From assembly GCA_900752285.1 (NCBI GenBank), contig CAADUW010000058.1, positions 1-26,402 on the forward strand: a DNA stretch of 26,402 nucleotides. The letters run 5' to 3'. Every line of letters starts with the position of its first letter. Positions within the stretch are counted from its first letter, which is position 1. This document shows, piece by piece, positions 1 through 6,054 of the stretch. The notes below the pieces were generated by a model. It did no database searches, was not told the origin of the DNA, and worked only from the letters and a program-made list of their open reading frames with translations. Origin of the DNA: an uncultured Oscillospiraceae bacterium. GTDB taxonomy: Bacteria > Bacillota > Clostridia > Oscillospirales > Oscillospiraceae. Both the position numbers and the translations under genes were made by a program.

Positions 1-26
1 GTGCGCGCAGCAGACTGCAATCCTTT

Positions 27-56
27 TGTCAAAAAGGGCAAAGCCCTTTTTTGACA
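27..56. terminator. hairpin with T-rich right arm, possible terminator
   Basis: The arms at 27-39 and 43-56 pair over about 13 bp (TGTCAAAAAGGGC against GCCCTTTTTTGACA, one extra T) around an AAA loop. It may end a gene lying left of the window, or be the internal stem of a dispersed repeat. Nothing coding is seen in 1-212. Confidence 0.45.
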
Positions 57-129
57 GTCTCAAATACATACAGTATTCCTTCGTTTTCCAAACTTTGAAT
101 CGGGGCAAAAATCCTGTCTGAGACTTCTT

Positions 130-154
130 GCCGAATTGCGCGGTGCTGCCTTAA
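130..154 (-). repeat. solo arm of dispersed repeat family R2
   Basis: The 21 bases at 130-150 are an exact reverse complement of 7217-7237. The related consensus end TAAGGCARCACCGCRCAATT recurs as two facing arms at 7213-7284. Only one arm is visible here. The partner is either missing or lies beyond the left edge, so this could be part of a longer element. It ends about 12 bases before the -35 box of the next gene. Confidence 0.55.
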
Positions 155-165
155 TCAAATCTTAA

Positions 166-195
166 TTGGACACCTGCATTTTCTTTTGCTATAAT
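166..195 (+). promoter_or_regulatory. promoter of the C39-like peptidase gene
   Basis: TTGGAC (166-171), an 18-base spacer and TATAAT (190-195), with a TGC extended -10 at 187-189. It lies just upstream of a GAAGGAAAG ribosome site at 201-209 and the start at 222. Confidence 0.75.
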
Positions 196-221
196 GTGCA
201 GAAGGAAAGCTGGTGTTTTGT

Positions 222-1007
222 ATGAAACGATGGAAATGGGTTATTTTTGCTGTCGTCCCGATTGCGGTGTTGGCGGTGTTTCTCCGGAAGCCAATACGGA
301 ACCTGTACGTGGATCTGACGTTCCCGCTGACGGAACACACAGAAACGGAGCAGCGGGTCCATGACTACGCAAAGGCCAACGGCGTCCGGTACTCCGCGTA
401 TCCTGCCAGCCTGATCGCCCTGCTGGAGCGGAATCCGGAGACGGAGAGCTTTGTCCTGAACTATCCCTTCCGGGAAAGCTGGGACGGGGACATGTCCGGA
501 TTTTCCCGGGATACGGTGCCCCTGATGCTCCAGTGGGATCCCCGGTGGGGTTATGAGAAATACGGCAGCGATATGCTGGCAATTACCGGCTGCGGCCCCA
601 CCAGCCTCGCCATGGCGGGCTACTACCTGACCGGAGATGCAAGCTTCAATCCGGCGTCTGTGGCGGCGTTCTCCCGGAAAAACGGCTACTACGCTTCGGG
701 CTATGGCTCGTCCTGGACGCTGATCAGCGAGGGCGGCATCAAGCTGGGGCTGAGGGTGACGGAACTGCCCCTTGTAAAAAAGAAAATGGTCTCCGCGCTG
801 GAAGCGGGACACCCGGTGATCCTTGCCCTGGGGCCGGGAGATTTTACCACATCGGGACATTACATTGTCCTCACCGGCACCGAGGATGGCGCTTTTCGGG
901 TCAACGACCCCAACAGCCGGGAACGCTCCGGCTGCCTGTGGACCTACGAAGAACTGGAACCCCAGATTCGTAACATCTGGGAGATCAGCACCGGCGGAAC
1001 AAACTGA
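222..1007 (+). CDS. membrane-anchored C39-like cysteine peptidase family protein
   Basis: 261 aa from ATG 222. A GTG at 213 is in frame but only 3 bases from the ribosome site (201-209), so ATG 222 is preferred. Residues 4-21 form one hydrophobic segment after MKRWK, a signal anchor with the rest outside the cell. The C-terminal half has the papain-like peptidase_C39_2 layout: GCGPTS with candidate nucleophile Cys124, GHYIVLTG with His213, and NDPNS with Asp229. No ABC transporter or bacteriocin cassette adjoins it, so it is probably not a leader-peptide peptidase. A role in cell-wall or surface protein turnover is a guess. It is a single-gene unit with its own promoter. All three catalytic positions look intact, but the substrate is unknown. 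Confidence 0.8.
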   Translation: MKRWKWVIFAVVPIAVLAVFLRKPIRNLYVDLTFPLTEHTETEQRVHDYAKANGVRYSAYPASLIALLERNPETESFVLNYPFRESWDGDMSGFSRDTVPLMLQWDPRWGYEKYGSDMLAITGCGPTSLAMAGYYLTGDASFNPASVAAFSRKNGYYASGYGSSWTLISEGGIKLGLRVTELPLVKKKMVSALEAGHPVILALGPGDFTTSGHYIVLTGTEDGAFRVNDPNSRERSGCLWTYEELEPQIRNIWEISTGGTN

Positions 1008-1030
1008 CGGCCCGTCTGCCCTTCTGAAAC

Positions 1031-1128
1031 GATAAACCGGAATTTAGCATACCAGCGCGAAGCGCCCCTGGCTCTCCCAGAGGGAGAGCCAGGGGCGCTT
1101 CGCACCGTGCACGAAATTCCAATTTATT
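1031..1128. repeat. MITE-like palindromic element, family R1, copy 1 (about 98 bp)
   Basis: It begins GATAAACCGGAATTTA at 1031 and ends with the inverted match AAATTCCAATTTATT near 1128. Between them lies a perfect 22-bp stem (1057-1078 with 1082-1103, 3-base loop) built on GCGAAGCGCCCC. It has the same ends as the copies at 3378-3507 and 7285-7407, but lacks their second internal stem (CGTGAC/GTCACG). There is no coding capacity, so any movement would need a transposase in trans. It may also terminate the upstream transcript. Confidence 0.8.
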
Positions 1129-1140
1129 CATCCCCGGGTT

Positions 1141-1182
1141 TTCCGCCGCACTGGTGTTGGTGCGGCGGAAAAATGTTTTTTC
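1141..1182 (+). terminator. Rho-independent terminator-like hairpin
   Basis: TTCCGCCGCA (1141-1150) pairs perfectly with TGCGGCGGAA (1161-1170) around a 10-base loop, followed by AAATGTTTTTTCT. It sits after the C39-like gene and immediately before the psuK promoter, insulating the two. Confidence 0.75.
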
Positions 1183-1184
1183 TG

Positions 1185-1213
1185 TTGACAACGGGAGAAA
1201 AACAATCTATAAT
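1185..1213 (+). promoter_or_regulatory. consensus sigma-70-type promoter of the psuK-psuG operon
   Basis: TTGACA (1185-1190), a 17-base spacer and TATAAT (1208-1213), a perfect match to the vegetative consensus. The leader to the start codon at 1259 is about 40 bases. No operator is obvious, although the HTH of the first gene product could bind here. Confidence 0.9.
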
Positions 1214-1258
1214 AAGCATGTGCTTAGAAAATAAAGAAATGCTCAGGAGGCCACGCTT

Positions 1259-2341
1259 ATGACACAGCGGGAACGGCAGGTATTGCAGCTTATTGAAAAG
1301 GATCCTCTCATTTCCCAGCAGCAGATTGCGGACGCTCTGGGCATTACCCGCTCCAGTGCCGCGGTCCATATTTCCAATCTATCACGGAAGGGACTGATTG
1401 CCGGGCGGGGCTATGTGCTGCGTTCCGGGAGCTACGCCGTGGTGGTTGGCGGCGTGAATGTGGATATCGGCGGGCGCTCCTTTGCGCCGCTGGTGGCCGC
1501 GGACTCCAACCCCGGCCGGGTCACCGTAAGTCTCGGCGGTGTGGGGCGGAACATTGCCCACAACCTGAGCCTGTTGGGTACGGATGTGCGGCTGCTGACC
1601 GCTTACGGCGAGGACACCCACGGGGCACAGGTGGCGGCATCCTGCTCGGAGCTGGGTATTGACCTGAGCCATGCGCTGCGGACTGCCGACGCGCCCACTT
1701 CTACATATCTGTATCTGGCGGACAACCGGGGAGAGATGGCGCTGGCGGTTTCTGATATGTCCATCTGCGACCGAATCAGCCCCAGCTACCTTGCTTCCCA
1801 GCTGCCCCTGCTGCAAAACGCGCAGGTGGTGGTGGCGGATACCAACATTCCGCAGGAGTCTCTGGAGTTTCTGGCGGAAAACTGCAATGTGCCCCTGTTT
1901 ATTGATCCGGTGTCCACCATAAAGGCGGAAAAGATCCGGGGGATTCTTCCCGGAATCCATACGCTGAAGCCCAACGCACTGGAGGCGGAGCTCCTGTCCG
2001 GGGTGCCGATCCACGGGCCGGAGGACACCAGACAGGCGGCGAAGAAATTGCTGGAGCTGGGGATTCACCGGGTGTTCATTTCCATGGGCGGCAGCGGTGT
2101 CTGCGCCGCCATGGGAGACAAATGCGTGATTTTGCCGCCCCTGCCCGGGAACCGGGTTAACACCACGGGCTGCGGCGATGCCTTTATGGCAGCGCTGACC
2201 TGGGCGTATCTGGAGGGCATGGATCTGGAGCACACCGCACTGGCAGGCCTTGCGGCAGGCTCCATTGCCATGGAATCCCCCGAAACCATTAACCCCGCCC
2301 TCTGCGCCGCCGCCGTGAAAAAGCGGATGAACCGGCGTTGA
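1259..2341 (+). CDS. psuK: pseudouridine kinase (PfkB family) with N-terminal winged HTH
   Basis: 360 aa. ATG 1259 follows AGGAGG at 1245-1250. Residues 1-55 form a MarR/Lrp-like winged helix (QQQIADALGITRSSAAVHISNL, then RKGLIAGRGYVL). Residues 60-355 are a PfkB ribokinase fold, with GGVGRNIAHNLSLLG near residues 94-108 and the NTTGCGDAF signature whose Asp307 is the catalytic base. The kinase phosphorylates pseudouridine at the 5' hydroxyl using ATP. The assignment rests mainly on the next gene, psuG, which acts on the product. The HTH-kinase fusion is a known architecture (YeiI-like), and could let the enzyme sense its substrate and control its own operon. That autoregulation is inference. 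Other nucleoside kinase specificities remain possible from the sequence alone. Confidence 0.88.
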   Translation: MTQRERQVLQLIEKDPLISQQQIADALGITRSSAAVHISNLSRKGLIAGRGYVLRSGSYAVVVGGVNVDIGGRSFAPLVAADSNPGRVTVSLGGVGRNIAHNLSLLGTDVRLLTAYGEDTHGAQVAASCSELGIDLSHALRTADAPTSTYLYLADNRGEMALAVSDMSICDRISPSYLASQLPLLQNAQVVVADTNIPQESLEFLAENCNVPLFIDPVSTIKAEKIRGILPGIHTLKPNALEAELLSGVPIHGPEDTRQAAKKLLELGIHRVFISMGGSGVCAAMGDKCVILPPLPGNRVNTTGCGDAFMAALTWAYLEGMDLEHTALAGLAAGSIAMESPETINPALCAAAVKKRMNRR

Positions 2342-2389
2342 GCATAAACAATAAGGAAATATCAACCGATTGCAGAAAGGACGATTATT

Positions 2390-3310
2390 ATGAATCTCAA
2401 TCGCTTTTTGGACGTCAATCCCGAGGTCGCGCAGGCAGTCCGGGAGGGAAAACCCGTTGTGGCTCTGGAATCCACTATCATTTCTCATGGCATGCCCTAT
2501 CCTCAGAATGTGGAGACTGCGCTGAACGTGGAGAAGATCATCCGGGATAACGGTGCCGTGCCCGCAACCATCGCCATCATCGGCGGACGGCTGAAGGCCG
2601 GTCTGACTCCCGAGGAAATCGAGTACTTCGGCAAGAAGGGGACCGCCATTCACAAGGCTTCCCGCCGGGATCTGGCTGTGCTGTGCGCCGAGGGTGAGGA
2701 CGGCGCTACCACCGTTACCACCACCATGATCATCGCGCATATGGCCGGCATCAATGTGTTCGCGACCGGCGGCATCGGCGGTGTGCACCGCGGCGCGGAG
2801 ACTACCATGGATATTTCCGCCGATCTGGAAGAGTTGGCCCATACCCCTGTGATGGTGGTCTGCGCCGGTGCCAAGTCCATTCTGGATTTGGGCCTGACGT
2901 TGGAGTATCTGGAAACCCACGGCGTGCCCGTGCTGGGCTACCAGACCGAGGAGCTGCCCGCCTTCTATACCCGTCAGTCCGGCTTTGGGGTGGACTACCG
3001 GGTGGACAGCCCCGAGCAGCTGGCGAAGATCTTCAAGACCCAGAACGATCTGGCTCTGGGCGGCGGTATCCTCGTCACCAACCCCATCCCCGAAGAGTAT
3101 TCCATGCCCAAGGCCGTGATCGATGCTGCCATCGATGAGGCAATTTCCGAGTGCAACGCCAAGGGCATCCACGGCAAGGAGACCACCCCCTTCCTGCTGG
3201 CAAAGGTTGCCGAGCTGACCGGCGGCGACAGCCTGGCTTCCAACATCCGTCTGGTCTACAACAACGCAGCCCTGGCCGCCCGCACCGCAGCCGAGTACTG
3301 CAAGCTGTAA
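2390..3310 (+). CDS. psuG: pseudouridine-5'-phosphate glycosidase
   Basis: 306 aa, ATG 2390 after GAAAGGA, 48 bases downstream of psuK. The enzyme cleaves the C-C glycosidic bond of pseudouridine 5'-phosphate, giving uracil and ribose 5-phosphate in the cytoplasm. The whole length matches the family: ALESTIISHG (Glu27), AIHKASRRD (Lys89), the acidic DISADL (Asp141/Asp145) and CAGAKSILD, whose Lys161 corresponds to the Schiff-base lysine (Lys166 in E. coli PsuG). GGGILVTNPIP and the C-terminal NIRLVYNNAALAA are also typical. Released uracil could be recaptured by the Upp encoded at 16677. Codons favour GCC/GGC/CTG/AAG, suggesting good expression. A strong terminator follows. Confidence 0.96.
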   Translation: MNLNRFLDVNPEVAQAVREGKPVVALESTIISHGMPYPQNVETALNVEKIIRDNGAVPATIAIIGGRLKAGLTPEEIEYFGKKGTAIHKASRRDLAVLCAEGEDGATTVTTTMIIAHMAGINVFATGGIGGVHRGAETTMDISADLEELAHTPVMVVCAGAKSILDLGLTLEYLETHGVPVLGYQTEELPAFYTRQSGFGVDYRVDSPEQLAKIFKTQNDLALGGGILVTNPIPEEYSMPKAVIDAAIDEAISECNAKGIHGKETTPFLLAKVAELTGGDSLASNIRLVYNNAALAARTAAEYCKL

Positions 3311-3328
3311 GTCCCCCGACTCTTTTTA

Positions 3329-3364
3329 AAAATCCCCGTTTTGCCCAGGAAAAACGGGGATTTT
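3329..3364 (+). terminator. Rho-independent terminator of psuK-psuG
   Basis: The perfect 14-bp arms AAAATCCCCGTTTT (3329-3342) and AAAACGGGGATTTT (3351-3364) enclose an 8-base loop. It lies 18 bases after the psuG stop. The A-rich left side would also let it work on the minus strand. Confidence 0.88.
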
Positions 3365-3377
3365 CACGAAGATGTAA

Positions 3378-3507
3378 GATAAACCGGAATTTAGTGGCGT
3401 GCACACCGCATCGGAACGGCCCTCTCAGTCACGGCGTGCCGCCGTGACAGCTCCCCCAAAAGGGGAGCCAAGGGCGCTTCGCGCTGCCCCGCTAAATTCC
3501 AATTTAT
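3378..3507. repeat. MITE-like palindromic element, family R1, copy 2 (130 bp)
   Basis: GATAAACCGGAATTTA at 3378 faces TAAATTCCAATTTATC ending at 3507. Internally there is a CACGGCGTGCCGCCGTG stem, a CTCCCCCAAAAGGGGAG stem and a GGGCGCTTCGCG block. The interior is nearly identical to the copy at 7285-7407. It lies between two terminators, in transcriptionally quiet sequence. No flanking duplication is obvious. Confidence 0.82.
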
Positions 3508-3514
3508 CGCTGCA

Positions 3515-3561
3515 AAAAAGTCTCCGCGGGAAAGCTTTTGGGCTTTCCCGCGGAGACTTTT
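3515..3561 (-). terminator. bidirectional Rho-independent terminator after the DUF1540 gene
   Basis: The perfect 19-bp arms at 3515-3533 and 3543-3561 (AAAAGTCTCCGCGGGAAAG and its complement) have a 9-base loop. Read on the minus strand it follows the stop codon at 3563 directly and ends in a T-run. Confidence 0.85.
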
Positions 3562-3562
3562 G

Positions 3563-3727
3563 TTACTTCTGGCGGAAGGACTTGCAGTCGGTGCACTGGT
3601 CCACGGTGGGGTTTGCTTCGTGGGTGCCTACGAGAATCCGGTCCAGAGAGCAGTAGTTTTCGTGGTCACAGTGGTTGGCACACTGGGAAACGGTGCACTC
3701 TACGCATTTGTTGGCATGGCAGCTCAT
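3563..3727 (-). CDS. DUF1540 domain-containing small cysteine-rich protein
   Basis: 54 aa, start ATG at 3727 on the minus strand. A perfect AGGAGG lies at 3735-3740, 7 bases upstream. The protein reads MSCHANKCVECTVSQCANHC, then DHENYCSLDRILVG, and ends CTDCKSFRQK. Nine cysteines in 54 residues, spaced CxxCxxxxCxxxC ... YC ... CTDCKSF, match DUF1540, a short Firmicutes family thought to bind metal through cysteines. Its function is unknown. It is monocistronic, ending in a 19-bp hairpin, and is transcribed away from the NifU-like/GGGtGRT operon. The size and cysteine content could suit metal buffering or a redox role, but this is not demonstrated. Confidence 0.88.
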   Translation of the reverse strand: MSCHANKCVECTVSQCANHCDHENYCSLDRILVGTHEANPTVDQCTDCKSFRQK

Positions 3728-3891
3728 ACATGTTCCTCCTTTGCATTGAATTCAGAGTTAGGTTGCCCGGAACGGAAAAATGTATGCAGAAAAATTTTGC
3801 GGGCTTGAAGCGTGATTTCGCATTTTCCATAATTCACAGAAAAACGAAAGAATTTCCGGTTTTCTTTTCGGACCGTTTTCTGCGTGGGGAA

Positions 3892-3920
3892 TTGACTTTT
3901 TTTATGGAGGAATGTATAAT
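3892..3920 (+). promoter_or_regulatory. promoter of the NifU-like/GGGtGRT operon
   Basis: TTGACT (3892-3897), 17 bases, TATAAT (3915-3920). The transcript would have a leader of roughly 90 bases. At 3979-3998 an 8-bp stem (AAGGGCGG with CCGCCTTT, one G-U pair) stands directly before the AAAGGAA ribosome site, so leader structure could affect translation. Confidence 0.85.
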
Positions 3921-4019
3921 AGACTCGGTTTCGGGCGGCTTATCGATTCGGCAGCGTCCGGGAACAATTCATAAATCCAAGGGCGGAATCACCGCCTTTT
4001 GAAAGAAAGGAATTTTGCC

Positions 4020-4712
4020 ATGATCTATAGTGCAGAAGTACAGAATATGTGCTCCGTGGCCAAGGGTGCCTATCACGGTCCCGCTCCCATCCCCGAGGAG
4101 GGCAAATGGGTTCAGGCTAAGGAAATCAAGGACATCAGCGGATTTACCCACGGTATCGGCTGGTGCGCTCCCCAGCAGGGCGCCTGCAAGCTGACCCTGA
4201 ACATCAAGGAGGGTGTTATTGAGGAGGCTCTGGTGGAGACCATCGGCTGCTCCGGTATGACCCACTCCGCGGCTATGGCTTCCGAGATCCTGATCGGTAA
4301 GACCATTCTGGAAGCGCTGAATACCGACCTCGTCTGCGACGCCATCAACACCGCCATGCGGGAGCTGTTCCTGCAGATCGTTTACGGCCGCAGCCAGTCC
4401 GCTTTCTCCGAGGGCGGCCTCGTGGTGGGCGCTTCTCTGGAGGATCTGGGCAAGGGTCTGCGCAGCCAGGTCGGCACTATGTTCGCCACCAAGCTGAAGG
4501 GCCCCCGTTACCTGGAGATGGCAGAGGGCTATGTTACCCGCTGCGCTCTGGACGAGGAGAACCTGATTATTGGCTATGAGTTCGTCAATCTGGGCAAGAT
4601 GATGGACTTCATGAAGAAGGGCGACGACGCCAACACCGCCTATAAGAAGGCTATGGGTCACTACGGCCGCTTCGACAACGCGCCCAAGTACATCGACCCC
4701 CGTCAGGAATAA
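4020..4712 (+). CDS. NifU-like iron-sulfur cluster assembly scaffold homologue
   Basis: 230 aa. The frame opens at a TTG (3999), but the AAGGAA site at 4007-4012 fits ATG 4020. Residues 55-100 resemble the IscU/NifU N-terminal scaffold: GACKLTLNIKEG (Cys56), the central ETIGCSGMTHSAAMASE (Cys77) and GKTILEAL. Further cysteines are Cys11, Cys49, Cys106 and Cys175. IscU-type scaffolds use three cysteines to build an Fe-S cluster, but which three would serve here is unclear. The protein is longer than IscU (about 128 aa), with an extra C-terminal half that I do not recognise. The gene is followed after 15 bases by the GGGtGRT gene, a pairing I recall as recurrent in anaerobes. Codon use is strongly biased (GGC, GCC, CTG, AAG), implying high expression. 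The biochemical role is unknown. Confidence 0.82.
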   Translation: MIYSAEVQNMCSVAKGAYHGPAPIPEEGKWVQAKEIKDISGFTHGIGWCAPQQGACKLTLNIKEGVIEEALVETIGCSGMTHSAAMASEILIGKTILEALNTDLVCDAINTAMRELFLQIVYGRSQSAFSEGGLVVGASLEDLGKGLRSQVGTMFATKLKGPRYLEMAEGYVTRCALDEENLIIGYEFVNLGKMMDFMKKGDDANTAYKKAMGHYGRFDNAPKYIDPRQE

Positions 4713-4727
4713 GAGGAGGACGAAACA

Positions 4728-5732
4728 ATGGCTCTGTTTGAAAGTTACGAAAGAAGAATTGACAAGATCAACGGCGTCCTCGCTCAGTACGGCATCTCCT
4801 CCGTGGAAGAATGCCGGGACATCTGCAAGGCGAAGGGCTTCGATCCCTACGAGATCGTCAAGGGCATTCAGCCCATCTGCTTTGAGAACGCCTGCTGGGC
4901 TTACACCGTGGGCGCTGCCATCGCACTGAAGAAGAACGTCAAGACCGCCGCTGAGGCTGCCGAGGCTATCGGCATCGGCCTGCAGGCCTTCTGCATCGAC
5001 GGTTCCGTTGCCGAGGACCGGAAGGTCGGTCTGGGCCACGGCAATCTGGGTGCCATGCTGCTGCGGGACGAGACCAAGTGCTTTGCCTTCCTGGCAGGCC
5101 ACGAGTCCTTCGCCGCTGCCGAGGGCGCTATCGGTATCGCACGTTCCGCCAACAAGGCCCGGAAGGAGCCCCTGCGGGTCATCCTGAACGGTCTGGGCAA
5201 GGACGCCGCGCAGATCATCTCCCGGATCAATGGCTTCACCTATGTGCAGACCAAGTTTGACTACTACACCAGCGAGCTGACCATCGTCAAGGAGTACAAG
5301 TACTCCGACGGCGAGCGGGCTGCCGTCCGCTGCTTTGGTGCCGACGATGTCCGCGAGGGCGTTGCCATCATGCACCACGAGGGCGTGGATGTGTCCATCA
5401 CCGGCAACTCCACCAACCCCACCCGGTTCCAGCATCCTGTTGCGGGCACCTATAAGAAGGAGTGCATCGAGCAGGGCAAGAAGTACTTCTCCGTCGCTTC
5501 CGGCGGCGGCACGGGCCGTACCCTGCATCCTGACAACATGGCAGCCGGTCCCGCTTCCTACGGCATGACCGATACCATGGGCCGTATGCACTCCGACGCC
5601 CAGTTCGCCGGTTCCTCCTCCGTCCCCGCACACGTGGAAATGATGGGCTTCCTGGGCATGGGCAACAACCCCATGGTCGGCGCTACCGTTTCCGTGGCCG
5701 TGGCCGTAGCTGAGGCTCTGAAGGACTGCTGA
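4728..5732 (+). CDS. GGGtGRT protein (uncharacterised family)
   Basis: 334 aa, ATG 4728 preceded by GAGGAGG. The family is named for the glycine-rich motif seen here as ASGGGTGRTLHPDN (GGGTGRT at residues 259-265), which looks like a phosphate- or nucleotide-binding loop. Other notable stretches are FENACWAYTVGAAIALKK (about residues 52-69), FCIDGSVAEDRKVGLGHGN, TGNSTNPTRFQHPVAGTYKK, and a small-residue C-terminus ending GNNPMVGATVSVAVAVAEAL. There is no signal peptide or clear membrane segment. The protein is co-transcribed with the NifU-like gene, so the two probably act together, for instance a scaffold and its client or partner. That is inference, and no reaction is known to me. The pair has a strong promoter, biased codons and its own terminator. 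Confidence 0.85.
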   Translation: MALFESYERRIDKINGVLAQYGISSVEECRDICKAKGFDPYEIVKGIQPICFENACWAYTVGAAIALKKNVKTAAEAAEAIGIGLQAFCIDGSVAEDRKVGLGHGNLGAMLLRDETKCFAFLAGHESFAAAEGAIGIARSANKARKEPLRVILNGLGKDAAQIISRINGFTYVQTKFDYYTSELTIVKEYKYSDGERAAVRCFGADDVREGVAIMHHEGVDVSITGNSTNPTRFQHPVAGTYKKECIEQGKKYFSVASGGGTGRTLHPDNMAAGPASYGMTDTMGRMHSDAQFAGSSSVPAHVEMMGFLGMGNNPMVGATVSVAVAVAEALKDC

Positions 5733-5761
5733 ACAGAAGTTCTCTCAACAAAAGCATAAAG

Positions 5762-5789
5762 AAGCTCCCGACCATCCGGTTGGGAGCTT
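5762..5789 (+). terminator. Rho-independent terminator of the GGGtGRT operon
   Basis: The 12-bp arms AAGCTCCCGACC (5762-5773) and GGTTGGGAGCTT (5778-5789) contain one G-U pair and have a 4-base loop, followed by TCCTTT. It lies 29 bases after the stop codon. Confidence 0.82.
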
Positions 5790-6054
5790 TCCTTTAGGAA
5801 AGATTTAAAAGGAAACCGGTAACTTTCGCTTAATTTTTGATAATTATGTTATTCCACGTCAGCCCCAAAGTTGATGCGACAATTCTCAACTGAGGTGCAA
5901 GGTACAAATGCACAGGTAGTTAAGGAAAAAGCATGTCCAATTTCAAAGGCCCCACGCTGGCTCTCAATGGGAACAGCGTGGGCTTATCTTTTTCATATTC
6001 CCCGTTTACATTTCCCAAAACATCGAGTATGATAAACAAAAAGGGGGGATAGCT
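5790..6054. other. gene-less stretch with weak hairpins and a terminator-like stem
   Basis: No convincing gene is seen. Three local stems occur in order: AGTTGA/TCAACT (5869-5874 with 5886-5891), GTGCA/TGCAC (5895-5899 with 5909-5913), and GCCCCACGCTG/CAGCGTGGGC (5949-5959 with 5974-5983), the last followed by TTATCTTTTT. This resembles a short structured RNA or leader ending in a terminator ahead of the zinc-ribbon gene, but I recognise no RNA family. A 39-codon frame at 5933-6052 overlaps the last stem and is not called. Confidence 0.3.

Noticed and set aside
1382..3172. 596-codon minus-strand frame across psuK and psuG
   Set aside because: Gly/His-rich composition typical of antisense frames; it spans two well-recognised genes and their intergenic gap.
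3969..5633. 554-codon minus-strand frame opposite the NifU-like/GGGtGRT operon
   Set aside because: No start signal and Val/Ala/Gly-rich shadow composition; the plus strand has promoter, ribosome sites and recognised families.
5933..6052. 39-codon frame (MSNFKGPTLALNG...) before the zinc-ribbon gene
   Set aside because: It overlaps a terminator-like stem and has no recognisable homology, so a real small gene cannot be supported.
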